64,000 nt of DNA from Plebeiibacterium marinum (GCF_026013615.1 NZ_JAPDPI010000023.1:29785-93784), one strand, 5' to 3'; shown: positions 35,498 to 44,400, numbered from the stretch's first letter. Numbers and translations: made by a program. Notes: generated by a model not told the origin, from the sequence alone.

Positions 35498-38400
35498 TTA
35501 TTCTGCCTGCGCTGCTTTTTGTTTAACGTAAGCAGTAGGTAACATTCCGTATTCTTCTTTAAAATATTTGCTAAAATAACGGGGACTATTAAACCCGACT
35601 GCGTAGGCAACTTCAGCAATAGTCATCTGACTTTTTTCCAATAGTTGAGCGCCCCTTTTCAGCCTTATGATACGCATAAACTCAATAGGTGATTTACCGG
35701 TTATTGATGTCAACTTTTTATAAAGATAAACTCTACTCATACCCAACTCCTTACTAAAATCCTCAACACTAAAACCAGGATCTTCAATATTATCCTCAAC
35801 AATTGCAATGGCCTTTTTAATCAATTTTTCATCCATAGAAGTTATTTCCACTTCACTTGGATTAATCTCAACATTTTTTTGAAACTGCTTTTGCATCTTA
35901 CTTCTTTTTTGAAGCAGGTTATTAACCCGTAACAACAACAATTCCATATTAAACGGTTTTGTAATATAATCATCGGCCCCAATCTCCAGACCCTTAATTT
36001 TATCTTCATCAGCAGTTCGGGCGGTTAATAAAATCAGGGGTATATGCGATGTTCTTATATCTTCCCTAAGCTTTTTACACAATTCCAAACCATCCATATT
36101 GGGCATCATCACATCACTAATTATCAAATCGGGCAAAACATTATGCACCTTATCATAACCTAATTGCCCATCTGCAGCTTCATGAATAACAAAATCGTCA
36201 TCCAGCGTTTCTTTCATAAAGGTTCTAAAATCCTCATTGTCTTCAACCAATAAAACAACTGGTTTTTCTTTTGACTTATGCTCCCTATCTGGTTCTTTCT
36301 CTGATTGGTCGTTTAATGGTTTGTCATGCACTTCAGCTTTTTCGCTTACGGCACTTTCAACAGGAAGACTAACTGTAAAAGTTGCTCCTGCCCCCTCTTC
36401 ACTCTCCACCCTGATGGTTCCGTTGTGCAGCTGAACCATTTCATGTGCCAGATTCAGACCAATGCCACTACCCGACAAACCAAGTTTTTTATTATTTTCT
36501 GCCTGGTAAAAGCGGTCAAAAATATTATTTAAATCTTCCTTCTTAATTCCAATCCCGGTATCAGTAACTGATATATGTACCAAATCTTCCTTTTTGTCAA
36601 CACTTAATTTCAGAGTAACAATCCCCTTTTCAGGAGTAAATTTTAAGGCATTCGAAAACAAATTCATCATTACTTTTTGAAGTTTGTCACTATCGAAATT
36701 AAGCATAAACTGATCAACCTCATGAAGAAATACAAATTCTATATTCTTTTTGCGGAAACCTTCTTCAAAATTCTCCATCACCTTGCTAAGAAAGGCAACA
36801 ATATTGCCATAAGATGGGTGATATCGCATACCATGAAGCTCCAGCTTCCTGAAATCAAGCAACTGATTCACAAGCCCCAACAGATTCCTCGCATTGCGAT
36901 CGATTACTTCCAGTAATTTTTGATCTTTCTCAGATTTAACCTGCTCAAGCAACCTTTGCAAAGGTGTTAAGATAAGCGTCAAAGGAGTCCTGAACTCGTG
37001 ACTCACATTGGTTAAAAAACGCAGCTTCATTTCATCCATCTCATGATTTTGTCGCGCCTGCAACCGTTCCTGCTCCAGGGTAAATTTCATGCGTTCCTTA
37101 CGCAGCATAGAATACCGATAGTACACCAAAAGCAATATAATAATAACACCATAGAATACAAATGCCCAAGGGGTTGCATAAAACGGAGGTAGCACGGTAA
37201 TTATTAAAGCGGCATATTCTTCATTCCAAACCCCATCATTGTTTGAAGCTTTTACCTTCAAAATATAATCTCCTGCATTTAAGCTGGTATAGCTCACTTT
37301 AGGCTGAGTATTATTCAGGCTCAGCCATTCTTTATTAAAACCTTCAAGTTTATATTTGTACTTTATTTTGTCTGGTATCAAATAGTTTAAAGCAGCAAAA
37401 TCTATTGAAAAAACATTCATCGAATGCTTTAAAACAATTTTTTCAGTAGTGGTTATTGATTGATCCAACAACTTTGTGTTTTTAATACTTACATCTGGCA
37501 AAACATCCTGATTATAAACCTGCAACCCCGTAAATACAACATTTGACAAGGCCGTATTACTTTTAATATCTTTCGATTTAAAAAGGTTAAAGCCATTTAT
37601 CCCACCAAATATTAATTCGTTGTCATTGGTTTTTAACCCGGCGTTTGGATTAAATTCATTAGCCTGCAAGCCATCTTCTTCTGTAAAATGATAAATAGTA
37701 AAACCATACTCTTTATCTCTGGAGGACTTATTAACAATTATTTGACTTAAACCGGTTGATTTACTTACCCATATTGTTTGAAACTCATCCTCTTGTATAC
37801 AGTTCATAATATGCTCTGGCAAACCATCCTTGGCGGTAAACAGTTTTACATAGCCTGTTTGTGGATCGACAAAAATCAAGCCCTCGTTAGTAGCGATCCA
37901 ATAGAGTCCCCTTGAGTCTTCAAATACGGCATTTACCGATTTATTCACAAAACCCAACCCCTCTTCAAAGCCTGGAATACGCTTATATCTTTGCTCCTTT
38001 GTATCGTATAAATAAGCACCATAGGCTGTTCCAATCAAAACATTACCGTTTGACAACCTGTGTAAATCAGATATATGCTGGGTTGGCATGGTATACTTCC
38101 CTTTATTGGGTAGTTTCATGAAACAATCGTTCTTACTATCATAAATTTCAATACCTCCCCCATTGGTGCCTATCCAGATAGTATGTTTTTGATCTTCGAT
38201 GATTGACCAAACATTATTATTCGTCAATCCCCTGGCCCAATCGCTATTAAACTGATATCTTATAAAACGCTTACCATCAAACCGGCACACTCCTCCAGCA
38301 TAAGTCCCTATCCACAACCTTTCCTGATGGTCAATAAACAAGCTCATCACCACATTACTGCTTATGGAGGAAGGGTTTTCTTTATGGTGTATAAATGTTT

Positions 38401-39586
38401 TGTATGTTTTTAAAGTTCTATTATAATAAATGAGCCCTCCTCCGTTTGTACCAATCCACAAATTGCCATTTTTATCCTCAAGAAAGCAATTTACATCATT
38501 AAAAGGCAAGCTCTTCTTATCCGATTGCAAGCTCCTGTAATGAGGAAACTTATGAATGCTCTCATGATAATAGCTCACTCCATTTTTATTGGTTGCTGCC
38601 CATATAATATGGTCGTCATCTACATACAGATCTGTTATTGAGTTATCGGCTATGCTTTTATCATTATCCGACTGGTATTTAAGACTAACAAGCTCTTCTG
38701 AATACTTATTAAGTATATTGATCCCTCCATGATCTGTGGCAATCCATATCAACCCCTTATCATCTTGAATTACCTCATAAATAATATCACTTGTAAGGCG
38801 AACTTTACCCATGTTTTTGGAGTAATGGGTCCACGTAGCGGATAAGGAATTATAATGAAACACACCGTTATCATTTCCATAGAACCAAAAATCATTTTCC
38901 TTGTCTACAAAAAAACCAGGGGTTAAACTACCCCCTTCTATTTTTCCTGACAAATAAGAATCTTTAAATTTCAGATTATATACCGAATCATCATAACACT
39001 CCAGCATCCCATCGCCAAACAGATAATAATATTTATTGTTTACATGCGAAAAATCAACCAATGCCTCTCCTTCAGAACCTTTTTTTGGAAAAACATCTTC
39101 CAAAACCCCATCCTCTTTATTCCATTTTTGATAATATCGCTGATCGTGAGTCTTTATCCATATTCCATCTTCCCCATCGCAATATATCCTCTCGATATAA
39201 AACATGCCAGGTTTTATCCCTAAATATTTATTGATATCTGTACAAAACTTTTCCTTATGAATGTCATAAACATAATAACCTGTGCCCGTTTGTATCACCA
39301 GATTACCCTTTTTATCCTCCTGTATTTTTATAATATGATTATTGGGTAACGAAGTTGAATCAGTTGAATCATGCTTGTAATTAACAACCCTAACGCCATC
39401 ATACCTGCTTAACCCTGCTTTAGTTCCAATCCAAATAAAGCCTCGTGCACCTTTATGAATACATGTAACCCTGTTGCTAACCAACCCATCAGCACTATTA
39501 ACCTGTAAAAAGGAATATTGCTGCTGAGGGCGCAACTCAAAAAGAAAAACAAATAATACAACACAAGTAATTACAACTCTATTCAT
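35498..39586 (-). CDS. Hybrid two-component system sensor-regulator (HTCS)
   Basis: A 1362-residue single-polypeptide signalling protein. A signal peptide is followed by a periplasmic sensor of about 14 Reg_prop propeller blades (repeated GLIWIATDHGGI, LWIGTNGGGL motifs). A Y_Y_Y domain covers about 720-800, and one transmembrane helix lies near 805-825. In the cytosol come HisKA with NVSHEFRTP (phospho-acceptor His near 862), HATPase_c (SGIGLNLAHEM), a receiver with VEDNEDF and Asp in LIISDVMMPNMDG (near 1158), and a C-terminal AraC helix-turn-helix (about 1255-1362). HTCS proteins sense oligosaccharide fragments in the periplasm and activate their polysaccharide locus. It is 48 bp downstream of the GH27 gene and likely co-transcribed with it. 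A manno-oligosaccharide ligand is inferred. Confidence 0.96.
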   Translation of the reverse strand: MNRVVITCVVLFVFLFELRPQQQYSFLQVNSADGLVSNRVTCIHKGARGFIWIGTKAGLSRYDGVRVVNYKHDSTDSTSLPNNHIIKIQEDKKGNLVIQTGTGYYVYDIHKEKFCTDINKYLGIKPGMFYIERIYCDGEDGIWIKTHDQRYYQKWNKEDGVLEDVFPKKGSEGEALVDFSHVNNKYYYLFGDGMLECYDDSVYNLKFKDSYLSGKIEGGSLTPGFFVDKENDFWFYGNDNGVFHYNSLSATWTHYSKNMGKVRLTSDIIYEVIQDDKGLIWIATDHGGINILNKYSEELVSLKYQSDNDKSIADNSITDLYVDDDHIIWAATNKNGVSYYHESIHKFPHYRSLQSDKKSLPFNDVNCFLEDKNGNLWIGTNGGGLIYYNRTLKTYKTFIHHKENPSSISSNVVMSLFIDHQERLWIGTYAGGVCRFDGKRFIRYQFNSDWARGLTNNNVWSIIEDQKHTIWIGTNGGGIEIYDSKNDCFMKLPNKGKYTMPTQHISDLHRLSNGNVLIGTAYGAYLYDTKEQRYKRIPGFEEGLGFVNKSVNAVFEDSRGLYWIATNEGLIFVDPQTGYVKLFTAKDGLPEHIMNCIQEDEFQTIWVSKSTGLSQIIVNKSSRDKEYGFTIYHFTEEDGLQANEFNPNAGLKTNDNELIFGGINGFNLFKSKDIKSNTALSNVVFTGLQVYNQDVLPDVSIKNTKLLDQSITTTEKIVLKHSMNVFSIDFAALNYLIPDKIKYKYKLEGFNKEWLSLNNTQPKVSYTSLNAGDYILKVKASNNDGVWNEEYAALIITVLPPFYATPWAFVFYGVIIILLLVYYRYSMLRKERMKFTLEQERLQARQNHEMDEMKLRFLTNVSHEFRTPLTLILTPLQRLLEQVKSEKDQKLLEVIDRNARNLLGLVNQLLDFRKLELHGMRYHPSYGNIVAFLSKVMENFEEGFRKKNIEFVFLHEVDQFMLNFDSDKLQKVMMNLFSNALKFTPEKGIVTLKLSVDKKEDLVHISVTDTGIGIKKEDLNNIFDRFYQAENNKKLGLSGSGIGLNLAHEMVQLHNGTIRVESEEGAGATFTVSLPVESAVSEKAEVHDKPLNDQSEKEPDREHKSKEKPVVLLVEDNEDFRTFMKETLDDDFVIHEAADGQLGYDKVHNVLPDLIISDVMMPNMDGLELCKKLREDIRTSHIPLILLTARTADEDKIKGLEIGADDYITKPFNMELLLLRVNNLLQKRSKMQKQFQKNVEINPSEVEITSMDEKLIKKAIAIVEDNIEDPGFSVEDFSKELGMSRVYLYKKLTSITGKSPIEFMRIIRLKRGAQLLEKSQMTIAEVAYAVGFNSPRYFSKYFKEEYGMLPTAYVKQKAAQAE

Positions 39587-39634
39587 ATTTGGAACATTAA
39601 AGCAGAAAAACAGTTTTAATAAGTATACTCAAAT

Positions 39635-40846
39635 TTACTTAATATCCGGCACAAGACGAAGCATTAACACATCATGGCTTCCAATATCTGATTTTAGATT
39701 GGTTTTTGTAGTACCTAAATCCTTATGGTTATACAAATCCCTTATCTTATAAACGATATGGTCAGCCTTTAATTCTCGGTTCGACAAATCATCTTTAACC
39801 GGATGCCTATTCCATTCATAGTCAACCTCAATACGCTCCTTGCTCATATTAACAAAAGCAAAAGCCCATTCTCCATTATGTAAAGGCTTTACCCAGATCT
39901 CCAATTCTCCCTCATCGGAGTGGCAATAAGCCTGTATTCCCAACTCATCCTGATTAACAGCAATTACCTCCTTATTAGTCAATGTAACAATCGTTTCTTT
40001 TGAAGCAGAACGCAAGTCATTACCCATAATCAATGGAGAAGACAACATTGACCACATAGCAAAATGAACACGGTCTTCGGCAGCTGTCATCCCATTGCCT
40101 ACCTCCATCATATCAAAATCATTCCAATGGCCAGGACCTGTATATTTCCGAATCTCTTTTCGCAGTTTTATAATTGGCCATACCCCAAGAGAAGACCAGG
40201 TACCATGACCCACTTTACAATCCCAACAATTTATAATATCTCCGGTAACCCGCCACATGTGTCCCATTTCTTCACCCCATTTCCAGGGATCATTATCACC
40301 CCATTCGCAAATACTGAACAAAATAGGCCTACCTGTTGCATATAAGGCATCACGCATGGTTTGATAGGCCCCTTTTGCATTCAGGTTCTCAGTATTGCAC
40401 CAGTCGTATTTTAAAAAATCGACTCCCCATTCGGCATAAAGCTTTGCATCCTGATACTCAAACCCACGACTCCCAGGGTATCCGGCACAGGTTTTATTAC
40501 CGGCACAGTTGTAAATACCAAACTTTAATCCCCGCGAATGCACGTAATCAACAACATCTTTCATCCCATTGGGAAACTTGTTTGGACCAGGAACCAAATT
40601 GTTGTTTTCATCTCGCTCTTTGGCCATCCAGCCATCATCAAGTACAAGGTAATTATATCCGGCATCCCGTAATCCCAAATCAACAAAAGCATCTGCTATA
40701 TCCTTTACCAATTGCTCATTTATTTCAGTTCCAAAGGTATTCCAGCTATTCCATCCCATGGGAGGGGTTGTTGCAACATCTTTAGCCTTTTGACTAAACG
40801 TTGTTATTGAAATAAAAAACAACAATAAAATACTTATATTTCTCAT
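39635..40846 (-). CDS. GH27 alpha-galactosidase, exported
   Basis: The start at 40846 is chosen over the longer frame (41044) because it gives a signal peptide (MRNISILLLFFISITTFSQ) followed immediately by the mature GH27 start TPPMGWNSWNTF. The 403-residue enzyme has DDGW, KFGIYNCAG, FLKYDWC with the nucleophile Asp, RVTGDI with the acid/base Asp, GPGHWNDFDMMEVGN and a C-terminal beta-domain. It removes alpha-1,6-galactose side groups from galactomannan or galactoglucomannan. No lipid cysteine is present, so it is probably periplasmic. It is the first gene of the minus-strand locus, with a 253-bp divergent promoter region toward the Nudix regulator. Confidence 0.94.
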   Translation of the reverse strand: MRNISILLLFFISITTFSQKAKDVATTPPMGWNSWNTFGTEINEQLVKDIADAFVDLGLRDAGYNYLVLDDGWMAKERDENNNLVPGPNKFPNGMKDVVDYVHSRGLKFGIYNCAGNKTCAGYPGSRGFEYQDAKLYAEWGVDFLKYDWCNTENLNAKGAYQTMRDALYATGRPILFSICEWGDNDPWKWGEEMGHMWRVTGDIINCWDCKVGHGTWSSLGVWPIIKLRKEIRKYTGPGHWNDFDMMEVGNGMTAAEDRVHFAMWSMLSSPLIMGNDLRSASKETIVTLTNKEVIAVNQDELGIQAYCHSDEGELEIWVKPLHNGEWAFAFVNMSKERIEVDYEWNRHPVKDDLSNRELKADHIVYKIRDLYNHKDLGTTKTNLKSDIGSHDVLMLRLVPDIK

Positions 40847-40920
40847 CTTACTTAAAAATAAATTATAAAATATATACATTAACAAAACTACATGATAAGT
40901 AAGGAACACGTATACATACA

Positions 40921-40945
40921 ATGTTTCTGACATGTGTTCAAAATG
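40921..40945 (-). promoter_or_regulatory. Motif shared with GH94 promoter, GH27 copy
   Basis: The second copy of TTTGA-N12-AACAT, again with CAGAAACATT, lies 75 bp upstream of the GH27 start. TTTG here is followed 20 bases later by TATGTATAC, so part of the motif may be the core promoter. Upstream of susC (25273-25302) a looser version with N14 occurs. Confidence 0.6.
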
Positions 40946-41051
40946 ATAATTCGTATTAATAAAGAAGCCTCTCATAACATGAGATACCAAACACATATCA
41001 TTGATTATATGTACATTAAAAATACACTCGCGATTTAATATCAAAACTATT

Positions 41052-41086
41052 TTGAAACTTCAGAAGTTTTAACGTACTTTGTACGC
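41052..41086 (+). promoter_or_regulatory. Promoter and candidate operator of the Nudix regulator gene
   Basis: TTTG at 41052-41055 and TACTTTG at 41076-41082 are spaced by 20 bases, close to the Bacteroidota TTTG-N19-21-TAnnTTTG promoter. The -7 element is embedded in the palindrome CGTAC-TTT-GTACG (41073-41085). The 18-bp block 41069-41086 recurs at 41760-41777 with 15 identities. Confidence 0.6.
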
Positions 41087-41099
41087 AAACGATTTAAAT

Positions 41100-41735
41100 A
41101 TGAATATGCACTTACCAATAGGAATTTCTGTAGACTGTACCATTTTAGGTTATGAAGATGGAAAAATGAAAGTGCTGCTCATCAAAAGAGATAAATTCCC
41201 GGAGCCGGAAAAATGGTCGCTTCCCGGTGCATACATTTCAGAAATTGAAACTATAGAAAACTCAGCAAAGCGTGTTTTAAATGAGTTAACCGGTATCCAA
41301 AATATTTTTCTTACCCAGGTAGGAATATTTGATGAACCCAATCGATACCCGGATCACAGGGTAATATCTGTTTTATATTGCGCTTTGATAAAACCAGAAC
41401 AATTTGAACTAATTGCGGGTTCGCATGCCAAACAAGTTAGCTGGCACAATTTAGATGAAATTAAGACCTTACCATTTGACCATAATAAAATGATAGAACA
41501 TTCTTTAAATTGGCTAAAGGAAGAAATATGGAGAAAGCCTATTTTAAACAGCCTGTTACCAGATAAATTCCCATTAAACCAGATGAAAGATTTATACCAG
41601 TTGATTTTGCAGGCGGAAATTGACAACCGAAATTTTAGAAAAAAAGTGATTAGTCAGGAATTGGTAGAAAGGTTGGATGAAAAAACAAAGGGAGGTCAAC
41701 AACGTCCTGCATTTTTATATAAATTTAAAGAATAG
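41100..41735 (+). CDS. Nudix-domain transcriptional regulator (NrtR/AraR-like)
   Basis: A 211-residue regulator from the ATG at 41100; a TTG at 41079 falls inside the promoter element and is rejected. The N-terminal ~145 residues form a Nudix fold (VDCTILGYEDGKMKVLLIKR, WSLPGAYISEIETIENSAKR). The catalytic REUXEE part of the Nudix box is degenerate (RVLNEL), which argues for ligand sensing rather than hydrolysis. The C-terminal winged helix (FPLNQMKDLYQLILQAEIDNRNFRKKV ... GGQQRPAFLYKFK) is typical of NrtR-like regulators; in Bacteroides a relative controls arabinose genes. It precedes mannonate oxidoreductase and uxuA, so a hexuronate-pathway effector is likely. A shared 18-bp block before this gene and the next supports autoregulation. 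Confidence 0.88.
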   Translation: MNMHLPIGISVDCTILGYEDGKMKVLLIKRDKFPEPEKWSLPGAYISEIETIENSAKRVLNELTGIQNIFLTQVGIFDEPNRYPDHRVISVLYCALIKPEQFELIAGSHAKQVSWHNLDEIKTLPFDHNKMIEHSLNWLKEEIWRKPILNSLLPDKFPLNQMKDLYQLILQAEIDNRNFRKKVISQELVERLDEKTKGGQQRPAFLYKFKE

Positions 41736-41759
41736 ATTAAAAAAATTTGCACAAATTAG

Positions 41760-41777
41760 TTTACGTACTTTTAACGC
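41760..41777 (+). promoter_or_regulatory. Second copy of the Nudix-regulator block
   Basis: TTTACGTACTTTTAACGC matches the block at 41069-41086 in 15 of 18 positions and lies 9 bp before the SDR start codon. A TTTG lies 16 bases upstream of the TACTTTT, shorter than ideal for a promoter, which favours an operator reading. Confidence 0.5.
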
Positions 41778-41786
41778 TATATAGTT

Positions 41787-42593
41787 ATGTTTGAAATTAA
41801 AGATAAAGTAGCCGTAGTAACCGGCGGAGGAGGAGTTTTGGGCGGAAGCATTGCTAACAGCCTGATTGAAGCAGGTGTAAAAGTTGCCATCCTTGACATT
41901 AGAGAGGAAAATGTTAACAACCGTGTTGATGAGTTAAATCAAAAGGGAGGTGAAGCCATTGGTTTTGTTTCAAGTGTTTTGGATATGGACGACTTGAAAC
42001 AGACCAGCAAAAAAATCATTGATCAATGGGGACGTATTGACATTTTAGTGAATGCAGCCGGTGGTAACTTGCCAGGGGCAACTCTTACTGAAGAACAAAC
42101 CGTATTCGACATGAAGATCGAGGACTTTAACAAGGTTAATGATTTAAATATGAATGGTACGGTTTATCCATCACTGGTTTTTGGTGAAATAATGGCCAGG
42201 CAAGGCGAAGGTAGCATCATCACCATTTCATCTATGGCAACCTATTCAGCAATAACCAGGGTTCCTGGATATTCTACAGCAAAAACAGCCATCAATATTT
42301 TCACACAATGGATGGCCATGGAAATGGCAACTAAATTTGGAGAAAAAGTCCGCGTTAATGCCATTGCTCCCGGATTTTTTATTGGCGACCAAAACCGAAA
42401 AGTTCTGATTAATGAGGATGGAACATATACCGAGCGCAGTAAAAAGGTACTGGCCCGAACTCCTATGAAACGCTTTGGTGATATAAAAGAGCTTAATGGA
42501 GCTGTTCAGTTCCTATGCTCAGATGCAGCATCTTTTATCACAGGTGTAATCCTTCCTGTTGACGGGGGCTTTAGCTCATTTAGTGGAGTTTAA
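41787..42593 (+). CDS. uxuB: SDR-family D-mannonate oxidoreductase (fructuronate reductase)
   Basis: A 268-residue short-chain dehydrogenase. The nucleotide-binding motif VVTGGGGVLGGSIA is at residues 10-23, NAAGG near 89 and the active-site Ser with YSTAK near 160. The 30-residue insert containing GGNLPGATLTEEQTVFDM and the C-terminal GVILPVDGGFSSFSGV fit the Bacillus YjmF/Bacteroidota fructuronate reductase type rather than fatty-acid reductases. It would reduce D-fructuronate to D-mannonate, between UxaC (fragment at the window start) and UxuA (43192-44394). The uxuA gene follows after a 600-bp interruption containing a GxxExxY gene. NADH or NADPH preference is not readable with confidence. 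Confidence 0.82.
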   Translation: MFEIKDKVAVVTGGGGVLGGSIANSLIEAGVKVAILDIREENVNNRVDELNQKGGEAIGFVSSVLDMDDLKQTSKKIIDQWGRIDILVNAAGGNLPGATLTEEQTVFDMKIEDFNKVNDLNMNGTVYPSLVFGEIMARQGEGSIITISSMATYSAITRVPGYSTAKTAINIFTQWMAMEMATKFGEKVRVNAIAPGFFIGDQNRKVLINEDGTYTERSKKVLARTPMKRFGDIKELNGAVQFLCSDAASFITGVILPVDGGFSSFSGV

Positions 42594-42598
42594 GATCA

Positions 42599-42621
42599 CG
42601 CAAAGTACATAAGCACATAAG
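42599..42621. repeat. Left arm of inverted repeat flanking the GxxExxY gene
   Basis: The 23-bp arm, beginning CGCAAAGTACATAAG, matches the reverse complement of 43100-43122 at 20 positions. It starts 6 bp after the SDR stop codon. Confidence 0.7.
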
Positions 42622-42684
42622 TGCATAATAAGATTTTATATAAAACTATTGTTAAATCAGTATTTTTATAAAAAAAGAAATCTT

Positions 42685-43065
42685 ATGAATGAGAATGAAT
42701 TATCAAAAATTGTAGTCAATACATGTTTCAAAATTCATATTGAACTTGGTCCCGGACTACTGGAATCTGTATACGAAGAAATATTGTATTACGAATTGTC
42801 GAAACAAGGATTGAAAGTAGAGAGACAAAAAGCAATCCCTGTAATCTGGGACACTCTAAAAATGCAGCTTGGCTTCAGAGCTGATTTAATTGTTGAAAAC
42901 AAACTTTTAATTGAATTAAAGTCTGTAGAAATTTTAGCTCCAGTAGCTTACAAACAAGTTAAAACCTATTTAAAGCTAACTGACACAAAACTAGGTCTGT
43001 TAATAAATTTTGGCGAAAGATTAATAAAAAACGGAATTACAAGAGTAGTAAACGGATTGGATTAA
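42685..43065 (+). CDS. GxxExxY protein (PD-(D/E)XK nuclease-like fold)
   Basis: A 126-residue protein starting at ATG 42685; the in-frame TTG at 42649 lacks support. The name-giving motif GLLESVY lies near residue 27 in HIELGPGLLESVYEE. The nuclease-like core is visible as RADLIVENKLLIELKSVE, in which the D...ELK arrangement matches a PD-(D/E)XK active site. The molecular role of this widespread family is unknown. The gene is a stand-alone cassette: it separates uxuB from uxuA and sits between 23-bp imperfect inverted repeats (42599-42621 and 43100-43122). That arrangement suggests insertion into a former uxuB-uxuA operon. Confidence 0.88.
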   Translation: MNENELSKIVVNTCFKIHIELGPGLLESVYEEILYYELSKQGLKVERQKAIPVIWDTLKMQLGFRADLIVENKLLIELKSVEILAPVAYKQVKTYLKLTDTKLGLLINFGERLIKNGITRVVNGLD

Positions 43066-43099
43066 AGTCACATTTAATGAACAATTAAGGATCATTAGT

Positions 43100-43122
43100 C
43101 TTATGCCCTTATGTTCTTTGCG
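43100..43122. repeat. Right arm of inverted repeat flanking the GxxExxY gene
   Basis: CTTATGCCCTTATGTTCTTT and the next three bases form the inverted partner of 42599-42621, with three mismatches in 23. It lies 35 bp after the GxxExxY stop and 69 bp before uxuA. Confidence 0.7.
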
Positions 43123-43191
43123 AGAAACATCCATTTCCGTCTTGTTCAAAGAATTTCATAAACTTTTTACATGGCATAAACAATTAAAAAT

Positions 43192-44394
43192 ATGGCTTTA
43201 GAAAAAACATGGCGCTGGTTTGGCGAAAAAGATAACATCTCACTGGATATGCTTCGGCAGATGGGAGTTGAAGGGGTGATAACAGCCTTGCACCATATAC
43301 CCAATGGTGAGGTGTGGACAATAGAGGAGATTATGAAAGTTAAAAATGCCATTGAAGAACATGGCATGCGCTGGAGTGTTGTTGAAAGCTTACCCGTAAG
43401 CGAAGGCATAAAAATTTGCTCTGAAGACCGCCCCCGTCTTATTAAGAACTATCAGGAATCGGTTAAAAACCTAGGTGCTTGCGGTATAGATACAATATGC
43501 TACAATTTTATGCCGGTTTTGGACTGGGCACGTACCAACCTCCATTATAAGCTTTCAAATGGTGGTGAATCCATGTACTTTGATTTTCCAACCTTTGTAG
43601 CTTTTGATGTTTTTATTTTGAAACGCCCCAATGCAGAATCTGATTATCCTGCAGAGGTTGTTAAAAAGGCTAAAGAGGTATATTCCAACATGTCTGCCGA
43701 GGAAGCGGAAAAACTAGCTTACAATATCATTGTGGTCACCCAGGGTTTTATTGACGGAGTGGTTGATGGAAGCATCCCTGACTACAAGGGCTTATTCCTT
43801 CAGTTTATTGACCGATACAAAGGATATGGCAAATACGAGATGCGAAAAAACCTTAAAGCCTTTTTGGATGATGTAATTCCAATAGCAGAAGAAGCTGGAG
43901 TTCGCTTGGCCATTCATCCAGATGATCCACCATTTCCTGTATTGGGACTACCCAGAATTATCGGACAACTTGAAGACTACGAATGGCTGTTCGAGGCAAA
44001 CGCTTCGCCCAACAATGGCATCACTTTTTGCGCAGGCTCGCTTTCCGCACGAAAGGAAAATGATTTAAATGAAATAATTAACAAAACTGCTGAACGCATC
44101 CATTTTGTACACCTGCGCAACACACTTCTCTTAGAGGATGGTAGCTTTTATGAATCCGGGCATATTGTGGGAAGCCAAAACATGGTAAAGCTAATCACTG
44201 CGTTGCTCAAAGAACAAAAAAGACGCATTGCAGAAGGAAGAAAAGATACTAAAATGCCGGTTCGCCCCGATCACGGAATTAAAATACTGGATGATTACAA
44301 CAACGATTACAATCCCGGATACCCCTTAATTGGAAGACTAAAGGGTTTGGCTGAACTAGATGGACTAATGACAGGAATAGAGTCATTTATATAA
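43192..44394 (+). CDS. uxuA: Mannonate dehydratase
   Basis: A 400-residue TIM-barrel enzyme that dehydrates D-mannonate to 2-keto-3-deoxygluconate. It opens MALEKTWRWFGEKDNISL, the standard start of the family, and has ALHHIPNGEVW near residue 32 and a VVESLPVSEGIK block. Metal-site regions are clear: RLAIHPDDPPFPVLGLPRI near 240, GITFCAGSLSARKENDL near 275, IHFVHLRN and MPVRPDHGI near 347. Length and motifs are normal, so it should be active. Its upstream neighbour is now the GxxExxY cassette, so transcription must either read through that cassette or start within the 126-bp gap. A hairpin at 44401-44445 ends the unit. Confidence 0.95.
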   Translation: MALEKTWRWFGEKDNISLDMLRQMGVEGVITALHHIPNGEVWTIEEIMKVKNAIEEHGMRWSVVESLPVSEGIKICSEDRPRLIKNYQESVKNLGACGIDTICYNFMPVLDWARTNLHYKLSNGGESMYFDFPTFVAFDVFILKRPNAESDYPAEVVKKAKEVYSNMSAEEAEKLAYNIIVVTQGFIDGVVDGSIPDYKGLFLQFIDRYKGYGKYEMRKNLKAFLDDVIPIAEEAGVRLAIHPDDPPFPVLGLPRIIGQLEDYEWLFEANASPNNGITFCAGSLSARKENDLNEIINKTAERIHFVHLRNTLLLEDGSFYESGHIVGSQNMVKLITALLKEQKRRIAEGRKDTKMPVRPDHGIKILDDYNNDYNPGYPLIGRLKGLAELDGLMTGIESFI

Positions 44395-44400
44395 AAAATA

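Noticed and set aside
40336..40785. 149-codon plus-strand frame antisense to the alpha-galactosidase
   Set aside because: It covers conserved GH27 catalytic blocks on the other strand and shows no features of its own.
40847..41044. N-terminal extension of the GH27 protein
   Set aside because: The added 66 residues are hydrophobic and unrelated to the family, would cover the promoter motif, and the internal ATG gives a normal signal peptide.
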